DNA of 64,000 nucleotides from Streptomyces alboflavus (GTDB lineage Bacteria; Actinomycetota; Actinomycetes; Streptomycetales; Streptomycetaceae): positions 1 to 64,000 of the forward strand of contig NZ_JNXT01000004.1 in NCBI RefSeq assembly GCF_000716675.1, written 5' to 3'. The translations under genes and the position numbers were made by a program. The notes beneath the pieces are model-generated. The model was not told the origin of the DNA, did not search any database, and worked only from the letters and a program-made list of their open reading frames with translations. How positions within the stretch are numbered: position 1 is the first letter of the stretch; every line of letters begins with the position of its first letter. Shown here one piece after another: positions 9,865 to 17,447 of this stretch.

Positions 9865-10800
9865 TCAGCGCCGGTTCAGGGCCGCGCGCTGGGCGTCGCT
9901 GAGCCTCTCCGGCCTGGCGGCGACGCCGTAGGTGTCCGGTGCCGTGCGGCGCAGGGCCACCGGGTCGGCGATGTCCGGGTGCCGCTCGGCGTCGTGCAGC
10001 GCCATGGCGACGCGCTCCGTCGACCAGTCGAGCGCCGTCGCCAATTGCCCGGCGGTCAGCGGGGCTTCGGCGTGCACGAGGGCGGCGAGGACGGTGAGGG
10101 CGTCGGCGAAGGCGTCGGCGGTGGTGCCGCCCGCCATGTCGTCGCTGAGGCTGGTGAAGAACTGCCGCATCTGGTCGAGGCGGGCGCCCGCGGGTGTGCC
10201 GGGGTCGAGGATGTCGGCGCCCGCCTGCGCGGTGTCGGCCATCATCGCGTGCGTACGGGCGCTGGTCAGCCAGGTGCGCAGCCAGACGTCGTCGTCGATG
10301 ACGTAGGCCTCGCGGCGTCCGGAGGCGTGGCGTTCGCGGCGCAGCACGTCCAGGCGTTCCAGGTACGCAACGGCCTTCGACACGGAGGCGGGGCTGACCC
10401 GCAGGCGCCGCGTCAGGTCGGCGGCGGTCAGCGCGCCGGAGTCGGCCGTGACGAGGCTCGCGAGGACGCGGGCGGCCATGCGGGGCAGCCCCGTGTGCAC
10501 CATCAGCTCCGCGAACCGGTCGACGAAGCCGCGGACCGCCTCGGGGTCACGTCCGTATCCCGCGTCCTCGGCGGGCGCGTCCTCGCCCCGGGCCGAGGCG
10601 GCGCGCCGGGCACGGCGGGCGGTGGCGTGGTGGGCGTGGTCGGCCCGGTACCCGCGGGGGCCGCCGTTGCGGGCCACTTCCCTGCTGACGGTCGACGTCG
10701 GCCGGTCGAGACGCCGGGCGATCTCCGCGTACCCGAGCCCGTCGGCGAGCCCGGCGGCGACGCGCAGCCGGTCCTCGTGGGTGAGCCTGCCTCCAGGCAT
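9865..10800 (-). CDS. GbsR/MarR-like regulator with an N-terminal IS30-type HTH
   Basis: 311 residues. The N-terminus (about 1-60: RLTHEDRLRVAAGLADGL, then RRLDRPTSTVSREVARNGG) is a helix-turn-helix of the kind found in IS30-type transposases and some regulators. Residues about 90-230 form a GbsR/MarR winged helix (TAADLTRRLRVSPASVSKAVAYLERLDVLRR). The ATG at 10800 has GGAGGGGAG upstream. It is divergent from a DrrA/DrrB-type ABC exporter across about 230 bp holding a perfect 12-bp palindrome, the classical arrangement of a local repressor. The likely role is control of the exporter and of its own gene; the ligand is unknown. Confidence 0.8.
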   Translation of the reverse strand: MPGGRLTHEDRLRVAAGLADGLGYAEIARRLDRPTSTVSREVARNGGPRGYRADHAHHATARRARRAASARGEDAPAEDAGYGRDPEAVRGFVDRFAELMVHTGLPRMAARVLASLVTADSGALTAADLTRRLRVSPASVSKAVAYLERLDVLRRERHASGRREAYVIDDDVWLRTWLTSARTHAMMADTAQAGADILDPGTPAGARLDQMRQFFTSLSDDMAGGTTADAFADALTVLAALVHAEAPLTAGQLATALDWSTERVAMALHDAERHPDIADPVALRRTAPDTYGVAARPERLSDAQRAALNRR

Positions 10801-10853
10801 CGTCGCGCGCTCCCCTCCGCCGCCATGGCCTCTGGTCGATGACCGGGACAGTA

Positions 10854-10865
10854 TCCGTTAACGGA
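10854..10865. promoter_or_regulatory. Perfect 12-bp palindrome, candidate operator of the divergent regulator
   Basis: TCCGTTAACGGA lies between the regulator and the ABC exporter, 54 bases from the regulator ATG. The same gap has a second, wider inverted pair, GTTGCGTT at 10895 and AACGCAAC at 10987. A plausible promoter for the exporter is TTGCGC (10973-10978), 17 bases, TAGCTT (10996-11001). Confidence 0.45.
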
Positions 10866-11034
10866 CATCTCATTGCAACGAAGAGGAGCCAAGTGTTGCG
10901 TTCACCTTCACCTCCATTGCACTGACTGGGCATTTTTCTCGCCAGAACACCCCTCGCTCCCACTCTCGCCCATTGCGCCAGCCATAAACGCAACGTAGCT
11001 TTCGCGGCCGATGAACAGTGAGGACAAGGTATCG

Positions 11035-11988
11035 ATGACTACGGACACCGGCTGTGACGACGTCGTACTCGACGTCGAAGGGCTGCGCATGCGGTACGGC
11101 ACGACGGACGTCCTGCGGGAGGTGACGTTCCGCGCCCGGCACGGCGAAGTGCTTGCCCTGCTCGGGCCGAACGGCGCGGGCAAGACCACCACGATCGAGA
11201 TCCTGGAGGGCTTCCGGATGCGCTCGGCGGGCCGGGTCCGGGTCCTCGGCACGGATCCGGCGCGCGGCGACGAGGCGTGGCGGGCGCGGGTGGGTGTCGT
11301 CCTGCAGTCGTGGCGCGACCACGGCAAGTGGCGGGTGCGGGAGCTGCTCGCGCACTTCGGCAGGTACTACGTCCCGTACGCCACCGAGGCGGTGCCGCGC
11401 CCCTGGGGCGCCGATGAACTCCTCGCCGCCGTGGGCCTGTCGGCGCAAGCGGGCGACAAGGTGAAGACGCTGTCGGGCGGGCAGCGGCGCCGCCTCGACG
11501 TGGCGATCGGCCTCGTCGGCCGGCCCGAACTCCTCTTCCTCGACGAGCCGACGGCGGGCCTCGACCCGCGGGCCCGCCACGAGTTCCACGACCTGGTCCA
11601 CGGCCTGGCCGCCGAACACCGGACCACGATCCTGCTCACCACGCACGACCTCGCGGAGGCGGACAGACTCGCCGACCGCATCATGATCCTGTCCGGCGGC
11701 CGGATCGTCGCGGACGGCACCGCGGCGGACCTCGCCCGCCGCACGGCCGCGGCGGACGAGGTGAGCTGGACCCGCGAGGGACGGCGGTTCACGCACACGA
11801 CCGGTGAATCGACGCGGTTCGTACGGGAGTTGTTCGCCCGGCACGGCGAGGCGATCGGTGATCTGGCGGTCCGCCGGGCCTCGTTGGAGGACACGTATCT
11901 GGCGCTGGTGCGCGAACCCGGGAATGGAAGCGGCTTGCCGACGCCTGCCGCCGCGCACGGGGAGCGCACGACGGAGGTGGCCCGATGA
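11035..11988 (+). CDS. ABC exporter ATP-binding protein, DrrA/CcmA type
   Basis: 317 residues with Walker A GPNGAGKTT, Q-loop VVLQSWRDHGK, signature LSGGQRRRLD, Walker B LLFLDEPTAGLD and the switch histidine in LTTHDLAEADRLAD. The C-terminal region after about residue 220 is typical of DrrA-like drug-export ATPases. The ATG at 11035 is preferred because AAGG lies five bases upstream; an ATG at 11011 has no ribosome site but sits about ten bases after a possible -10 (TAGCTT), so a leaderless longer form (325 residues) is possible. The stop overlaps the permease start (ATGA). With the permease it should form a (AB)2 exporter in the membrane. Confidence 0.9.
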   Translation: MTTDTGCDDVVLDVEGLRMRYGTTDVLREVTFRARHGEVLALLGPNGAGKTTTIEILEGFRMRSAGRVRVLGTDPARGDEAWRARVGVVLQSWRDHGKWRVRELLAHFGRYYVPYATEAVPRPWGADELLAAVGLSAQAGDKVKTLSGGQRRRLDVAIGLVGRPELLFLDEPTAGLDPRARHEFHDLVHGLAAEHRTTILLTTHDLAEADRLADRIMILSGGRIVADGTAADLARRTAAADEVSWTREGRRFTHTTGESTRFVRELFARHGEAIGDLAVRRASLEDTYLALVREPGNGSGLPTPAAAHGERTTEVAR

Positions 11989-12869
11989 GCACCCTCGCCC
12001 CCGCGCGGTGGACGCGCCCCGCGAGCCCCGCGGTCACCGCCCTGCGCGCGGGCTGCGGACGCGGCGCGATCGAACTGCGCCAGTCGTTCACCAACGGCGC
12101 GGAGCTGGTGTCGCACCTGCTCTGGCCCGTGCTCATGCTCACGGCGCTGTTCTTCCTGCGGGACACGGAGTTCGGGTCGAGCGGGCTGCTGCTCGGCACC
12201 CTCGCGCTGCCGAGCATCCTCGGCATGAACGCCGCGATGGGCATGGTCACGATGAGCCAGGTCCTGACGGCCGAGCGGGAGGACGGCACCCTGCTGCGCG
12301 CCAAGGCGACGCCGGGCGGGATGCGCGGCTATCTGACCGGCAAGGTGATCTCCGTCGCCGGGGGTCTCATCGCCGACCTGGCGATCCTCCTCGTCCCCGG
12401 CATGTTCCTCATCGACGGCCTGGCGGCGGACGACGCCGGGTCCTGGCTGACGCTGCTGTGGATCCTGGTCCTCGGCATGGTGGCGACGCTGCCCATCGGC
12501 GCGATCCTGGGCTCCCTCTTCCCCAGCGCCCGCAGCCAGGGCCTCATCCAGCTCCCCGTCATCGGCATGATCTCGATCTCCGGCGTCTTCTATCCCCTCA
12601 CCGCACTCCCCGACTGGCTCCAGATCGTCGCCCAGTGCTCCCCCATCTACTGGCTCGGCCTCGGCATGCGCTCCGCGCTGCTCCCCGACGCCGCGGCGCA
12701 GGTGGAGATCGCCGACTCCTGGCGCCACCTGGAGACGGCCGCGGTGCTCGGCGCCTGGGCGGTGCTCGGCCTGGCCCTCGCTCCGGTGGTGCTGCGGAGG
12801 ATGGCGCGACGGGAGTCGGGGTCGGAGGTGGCCGAGCGCCGGGAGAGGGCGCTGCAGCGCGTGGGCTGA
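11985..12869 (+). CDS. ABC-2 type permease
   Basis: 294 residues with about six hydrophobic segments (LLWPVLMLTALFFL, LGTLALPSILGMNAAMGMV, VISVAGGLIADLAILLV, LTLLWILVLGMVATLPIGAI, LPVIGMISISGVFYP, AAVLGAWAVLGLALA). The sequence FYPLTALPDWLQ near residue 205 matches the ABC2 membrane family motif. It starts inside the ATPase stop codon by the ATGA overlap, so translation is coupled. The substrate is unknown; drug or lipid export under the adjacent GbsR-like regulator is an inference. Confidence 0.9.
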   Translation: MSTLAPARWTRPASPAVTALRAGCGRGAIELRQSFTNGAELVSHLLWPVLMLTALFFLRDTEFGSSGLLLGTLALPSILGMNAAMGMVTMSQVLTAEREDGTLLRAKATPGGMRGYLTGKVISVAGGLIADLAILLVPGMFLIDGLAADDAGSWLTLLWILVLGMVATLPIGAILGSLFPSARSQGLIQLPVIGMISISGVFYPLTALPDWLQIVAQCSPIYWLGLGMRSALLPDAAAQVEIADSWRHLETAAVLGAWAVLGLALAPVVLRRMARRESGSEVAERRERALQRVG

Positions 12870-12895
12870 GGACGCTGCAGCGCGTGGGCTGAGGG
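12850..12895. repeat. 23-bp tandem duplication across the permease stop codon
   Basis: Two copies of a 23-bp unit beginning CGCTGCAGCGCGTGGGCTGA, at 12850-12872 and 12873-12895, differ at only the last base. The first contains the final codons and TGA of the permease. The second is a recent, non-coding duplicate. A GC hairpin (CCGCGCG-ag-CGCGCGG, 12896-12911) follows and may help termination. Confidence 0.85.
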
Positions 12896-12982
12896 CCGCG
12901 CGAGCGCGCGGGGCCGCGTCGCCCGCCGGAGGTTCCTTCGGGTCGGCGCGTGGACCGGCGCGCGCCGAACGGCCGGACCGGC

Positions 12983-15900
12983 TCAGCAGGTGGGCCGGTA
13001 CGGCACGTCGGGGACGTACGCCTTCCAGTCCCGCCGGGACAACCCGGTGCCCGTGCGGGCGCAGACATCGGAGGCCACCCGCCGCGGAGCGACGCGGTAG
13101 CGCTGGACGGGGACGTGCTCGCCCGCCGCGTACAGGGTGGCGCTGTCCGGGCTGAACGCGAGGGAGAGCTGCAGGTCGCCGGGCGTGGGCAGCGCGGCGC
13201 CCAGGGCCTGGTTGGCGGTGGCGTCCCACAGCCGCAGCGTCCCCTCGGAACCGCCCACGGCGAGGGTCCTGCCGTCCGGGGAGAAGGCCAGGGCAGCCAC
13301 CGGCTCGGCGACGTCCTGCCGTTCACTGGTGAACGTACCGTCGAACTCCCCGACGCGGCGGCGCAGTTCGCCGTCCCACAGGCTGACCCGCCCCGAGGTG
13401 TCACCCGCGGCGAACAGGCGGCCGTCGGGGCTGAACGTGATCGCGGTCAGCGAGTCCGCGTCAAGGCCCGGGCCCACGCGCCGCACCCGGCCGTCCCGCA
13501 GGTCGGCCGTCCGGCCGCTCGCGGCCACCAGGAGCCTGCCGTCGGGCCGGACCGTCAGGTCACCGCCGAGGCCGCGCAGCACCTCGGTGCGGTTTCCCCG
13601 GCGTACGTCGTAGACCTCGGTGTGCCCGTCCGCGCCCTCCCCGCGGGACAGGAACAGGGAACTCCCGTCCGGGCTCAGCGCCATCGAGAAGCCGCCCTCC
13701 GCGTCCCTGCCGGGGGCCCGGAGGGACTTCGGTGTCCTGTCCCGGCCCGCGGCGACGTCCCAGACGGCGAGCCGCTCCCCCGCGGCCGAGTCCACCGGTC
13801 CCGTCCGGTAGGCGAGCGTCCGCCCGTCCGCGCTGAACGCCATGCCCTCCAGACAGTCGCCCACCTGCTCCTCGGGGCAGCGCAGCCGGGGCAGTTCGCG
13901 CGCGGGCCGCCGGGTGCGCACGTCGTACAGCTGGAAGCGGATCCCGTCGGCCTCCTGCCGCGAGCCGACGAGCAGGCGGCCGTCCGCGCCGAACGCGGCG
14001 CCGGACACCTCTGGTTCCAGCCAGGTCCTGGCGGCGGCGTCGCGCAGGGCGAGCGAGCGCACGACTCCCCCGCGCATCCGGCGCTGGGACAGATAGCGGA
14101 TGCGGCGGTCGTCGAGGTCGAGGCTGAGCTGCCCGACGGACTGCGTGCCGACCGGGTACCGCAGCACCGGCCGCTCGGCGTCGGCCGGCCGCCAGAGGCT
14201 GATCTCCTCGGCGTCGGACGTCACCACGAACCTGCCGTCGGCACCGAACTCCAGGCTCGTCACGCCCACTTGGTCGATGCCGGGCAGCGACGCTCCGGTC
14301 CGCGCCCGCCACATCCGCACCGCGTCAGGCGCGAGGGCCGCGACCGTGCGGCTGTCGGGGGCGAAGCGGACCTCCGCGCAGGCGTCGTCCCCCCGGCGCG
14401 GCAACGACCCGGGAACGGGAAGGCGCCGCCGCCCGGCCATGTCCCACACCTGGAGCCTGCTCCCGGCCGGGCAGAGCGCCACCAGACGCTCGTCCGGACT
14501 GACGACGGCCGCTTCCACCTGGCCGACGGGAGCGCTGAAGAGCACACGCCGGCGCTCCGTGTCCCAGACGCGGGCCCGCACGGCGGCGGTGTCGCCCAGG
14601 ACGACGGTGCGCGCGGTGGAGCCGAACCCCAGGCCCACCGCGTCGGGCGAGCCGATCCGGCGTCCGGACGTCCGGCCCGCGCCGATGTCCCAGACGAAGA
14701 CACCGTCCTCCGTCTCCAGGAGCAACCCCCGTGCGTCGGGGCTGAGATGAGTGGCCGCACCCACGTGGCGGCCGAGCCCCGGATACGTTCCCGTCCTGCG
14801 CTTGGTCCGCACGTCCCACTTCGTGACGTGCGAGCGGTCGGCGACGACCAGGGTGCGCCCGTCCCGGCTCAGGAACTGCTGGGAGTCCAGGCTCTCGGGC
14901 ACCGTGAGGACGTCCTCCTCCGGCTGGGTGTGGGCGCCCATGAGGCCCGCGCGGGTCTCCGGTGTGTCGGCCACCCTCCAGGCGGCGACACTCAGCCGCA
15001 TGGCCGTGACGGGGTCGGAGAAGCGCATGCCGTTCGCCAGCGCGCTGACCTTGCGCGCGACGGCCTCCGTTCTGCGCTTCTCGCTCGTGCGGTTCTGCTG
15101 CCAGGCGATCGCACCGGCGAGCAGCGCCAGGACCAGCAGGACCGTCAGCGTGCCCAGCAGGGACCGGTTGCGGCGGCGGTCCCTGGTGCGGGCGGCGACG
15201 GCGGCCGCCAGGAAGGCCCGCTCGTGCGCGGTCAGGGCGACCTCGCCGTCCCTCCCGCCGAACGCCTCCTCCACGGCGGTCAGACGGTTGCCCCGGTACA
15301 GGGCCCCGGTGTCGCGCCCGCTCTCCTCCCACACGTTCGCCGCGTCCGTCAGGCGGCGGTGCAGCCGCAACCGCTCCCTGTCCTCCTCCACCCAGGTGCT
15401 CAGCCGGGGCCAGGCCGTGATCAGCGCCTCATGGGCCAGATCCGCCGAGGACTCCTCCAGGGTGACAAGCCGGGCACGGGCCAGCTGTTCCAGGACGGAC
15501 GCGGCACCGGGTCCCACCGCGAGGAGTTCGGCGCGGTCGGCCGGGCGCCGGGTGTCCGGCGCCCCTTCCCCCGGAGTGATCAGGCGCAGCAGAAGGTGCC
15601 GCGCGAGAGCGGCCTCGGCGGGCGTGAGCCGCGCGTACACCTCCTCGCCCGTGTGGGCGATGGCACCCCGCAGGCCGCCCGCCGCCTCGTAGGACGACTC
15701 GGTCAGCGCCCGGCCCCTGCGCCGCCGCCACGTCTCCAGGAGCGCGTGTGACAGCAGGGGCAGACCGCCCGGCTCGTCGGCGACCTCGGTGACGAGCCGG
15801 GCGGTCAGGGCCCGTTCGACGAGGGCTCCCCGGGTGGCCGCGGGACCGACGATGGCCTGGCGCACCTCTCCCCGGCTCATGGGCCCCACCAGCAGGCTGG

Positions 15901-16681
15901 TTCCGCGCAGGGCCGCGGCGAGCGCGCGGTGCTCGGCGCACCGGCCGTAGAAGTCGGCGCGTACGGCGATGACGACGCGCAGTCGGCTGTCCGGCCGCCG
16001 GGCGGTGAGCAGCAGGTCGATGAACCTCGCCCGTTCCTCCTGGCTCCGGCACAGGGTGAAGGCCTCCTCAAACTGGTCGATCACGACGACCGTGTCGCGT
16101 TCGCCGTCGGCCGGGGAGAGCGGCGCCGCGTGCGCGGTGAAGGGGTGCGTGCCGGGGGTGAGGATGCGGATGGCCGCGGGGCGCCGGTGCAGCTCGTCGG
16201 CGTGCTGGAGTGCGGGAATGAGGCCCGCGCGGAGCAGGGAGGACTTGCCGCTGCCGGAGGCTCCCACGAGCGCGGCGAACCGGTTCTCCGCCACGACGGT
16301 GAGCAGTTCGCCGGTCAGTCGCTCGCGGCCGAAGAACTTCTCCCGGTCGCCCGGCTCGAACCGGGCGAGGCCCAGGTAGGGCGCGGGTTCGTCGTCCGCG
16401 GCCGAGGGCACGGCCGCCGCCTTGGCTCCGGCCTCGCGCAGGCGCCGCTCCCACGCCGCCCCGTCACCGCCGCAGGCCGCCACGTAGGCCCGCAGGACCG
16501 GCAGCGACGGCAGCCGCTCGCCCGCGGCGGCCTGCGCCAGGGTCGTGGCCGAGTAGCCGCCGCGCGCGGCCATCGTCCGGTAGGTCGGTCCGCCCGCGTC
16601 CCGGCGGAGCGCGCGCAGCTCGGACGCGAAGCGCTGGACGGGCCCCGCGTCCGGGTCCAGCGGACTCTCCCGACGCCCCAC
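12983..16681 (-). CDS. nSTAND ATPase with N-terminal HTH, TM segment and WD40 propeller
   Basis: 1232 residues. An XRE-like helical domain (about 12-80, containing YRTMAARGGYSATTLAQAAAGERLPSLP) precedes an nSTAND P-loop ATPase: Walker A GASGSGKSS at 140-148 and Walker B VVVIDQFEEAF around 198-208. It has one predicted membrane helix at about 507-527 (LLGTLTVLLVLALLAGAIAW). From about 590 to 1210 there are many WD40-like blades (VWDIGAG, LQVWDMAG, VSLWDGE, LRLWDAT). The membrane helix places the ATPase inside and the propeller outside or the reverse. GTG start at 16681 with GGGGGAGG close upstream. Such proteins are signal-sensing scaffolds; no enzyme is encoded beside it. Transcribed divergently from the GNWPPPQ protein. 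Confidence 0.88.
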   Translation of the reverse strand: MGRRESPLDPDAGPVQRFASELRALRRDAGGPTYRTMAARGGYSATTLAQAAAGERLPSLPVLRAYVAACGGDGAAWERRLREAGAKAAAVPSAADDEPAPYLGLARFEPGDREKFFGRERLTGELLTVVAENRFAALVGASGSGKSSLLRAGLIPALQHADELHRRPAAIRILTPGTHPFTAHAAPLSPADGERDTVVVIDQFEEAFTLCRSQEERARFIDLLLTARRPDSRLRVVIAVRADFYGRCAEHRALAAALRGTSLLVGPMSRGEVRQAIVGPAATRGALVERALTARLVTEVADEPGGLPLLSHALLETWRRRRGRALTESSYEAAGGLRGAIAHTGEEVYARLTPAEAALARHLLLRLITPGEGAPDTRRPADRAELLAVGPGAASVLEQLARARLVTLEESSADLAHEALITAWPRLSTWVEEDRERLRLHRRLTDAANVWEESGRDTGALYRGNRLTAVEEAFGGRDGEVALTAHERAFLAAAVAARTRDRRRNRSLLGTLTVLLVLALLAGAIAWQQNRTSEKRRTEAVARKVSALANGMRFSDPVTAMRLSVAAWRVADTPETRAGLMGAHTQPEEDVLTVPESLDSQQFLSRDGRTLVVADRSHVTKWDVRTKRRTGTYPGLGRHVGAATHLSPDARGLLLETEDGVFVWDIGAGRTSGRRIGSPDAVGLGFGSTARTVVLGDTAAVRARVWDTERRRVLFSAPVGQVEAAVVSPDERLVALCPAGSRLQVWDMAGRRRLPVPGSLPRRGDDACAEVRFAPDSRTVAALAPDAVRMWRARTGASLPGIDQVGVTSLEFGADGRFVVTSDAEEISLWRPADAERPVLRYPVGTQSVGQLSLDLDDRRIRYLSQRRMRGGVVRSLALRDAAARTWLEPEVSGAAFGADGRLLVGSRQEADGIRFQLYDVRTRRPARELPRLRCPEEQVGDCLEGMAFSADGRTLAYRTGPVDSAAGERLAVWDVAAGRDRTPKSLRAPGRDAEGGFSMALSPDGSSLFLSRGEGADGHTEVYDVRRGNRTEVLRGLGGDLTVRPDGRLLVAASGRTADLRDGRVRRVGPGLDADSLTAITFSPDGRLFAAGDTSGRVSLWDGELRRRVGEFDGTFTSERQDVAEPVAALAFSPDGRTLAVGGSEGTLRLWDATANQALGAALPTPGDLQLSLAFSPDSATLYAAGEHVPVQRYRVAPRRVASDVCARTGTGLSRRDWKAYVPDVPYRPTC

Positions 16682-16980
16682 ATTCCCTCCCCCGGCACGT
16701 GGTGGACCGCGTCAAAGTACGCGGGGCCGTGGCGTGCGGCAACGCGCCGCGACCGCCCGGGGGCCTTCTTCGGCCACCGCGTGCGACCGGCGGTGTTCGT
16801 TTGTACGGAGTGATCCCTGAGGGCTGCCTGACAACGCGGCGGCGGCTGCAATCGAGTCATCGGCCAGCGGTCGGCCGGCGCCCCGGGGTTCTCCCCCAGG
16901 TGCCTCGGCCGCCCCCGCAGGCCGGCCACATCACAGCCATCGGACCAGCCCTGTAGGGGCTCCGTCGGGGGAGAGATGCC
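16682..16980. other. Divergent intergenic region
   Basis: About 300 bases separate the nSTAND gene from the GNWPPPQ repeat gene and must hold both promoters. The ribosome sites are visible at either end. No convincing -35/-10 pair, operator or small gene was seen. Confidence 0.5.
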
Positions 16981-17352
16981 ATGTACGTCAAGCAAGCCAT
17001 CGGCGTGGCCGCTGCCGCTGTCGCGGCGGCGGTCGCCCTGACCATCACCACGGCGGCCGAGGAGGACACGCCGGACACGAGGGCGGCCTCGGGGACGGCG
17101 GCCACTCTCGCACAGCCGAGCCCGCTCACGGGCGAGGGCACCACGGGCAACTGGCCGCCTCCGCATGCCACCGAGAGGGGCAACTGGCCGCCGCCCCAGT
17201 CCCAGTCCCAGACCACCCGGGCAGGTAACTGGCCTCCGCCCCAAACCACCCAGACCACTCAGACCACCCAGACAGGCAACTGGCCTCCGCCCCAGTCCAC
17301 TCACACGGGCAACTGGCCGCCTCCGCAGGTGGCCGCCGCGATCGACGCATGA
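16981..17352 (+). CDS. Short exported protein with five GNWPPPQ repeats
   Basis: 123 residues. Residues 1-25 form a basic-hydrophobic-Ala signal or anchor sequence (MYVKQAIGVAAAAVAAAVAL). The rest is a low-complexity tail with five repeats, at 56-62 (GNWPPPH), 67-73, 82-88, 99-105 and 110-116 (GNWPPPQ), joined by Thr/Gln/Ser-rich spacers. The five copies use different synonymous codons for Pro, Gln and Gly, so conservation is at the protein level and the gene is real. The ATG follows GGGGGAGAG. It lies between the nSTAND-WD40 gene and the SARP gene, and ends at a strong bidirectional terminator. No family is recognised. Possibilities are a cell-wall or surface repeat protein, or a multi-core peptide precursor; nothing here proves either. 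Confidence 0.8.
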   Translation: MYVKQAIGVAAAAVAAAVALTITTAAEEDTPDTRAASGTAATLAQPSPLTGEGTTGNWPPPHATERGNWPPPQSQSQTTRAGNWPPPQTTQTTQTTQTGNWPPPQSTHTGNWPPPQVAAAIDA

Positions 17353-17366
17353 CCCGTTCTCCCGAA

Positions 17367-17402
17367 CCGGTGCCGTCCGCCCAAGTGGGCGGACGGCACC
17401 GG
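17367..17402. terminator. Bidirectional terminator between convergent genes
   Basis: A perfect 16-bp inverted repeat, arms CCGGTGCCGTCCGCCC (17367-17382) and its complement (17387-17402), with a four-base loop AAGT. It lies between the ends of the GNWPPPQ gene and the SARP gene, so it can stop transcription from both sides. Confidence 0.85.
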
Positions 17403-17447
17403 CACGCCCGGGTGACGCCGGTCAACGTGCCTGCCCGGCGGCCGTGT

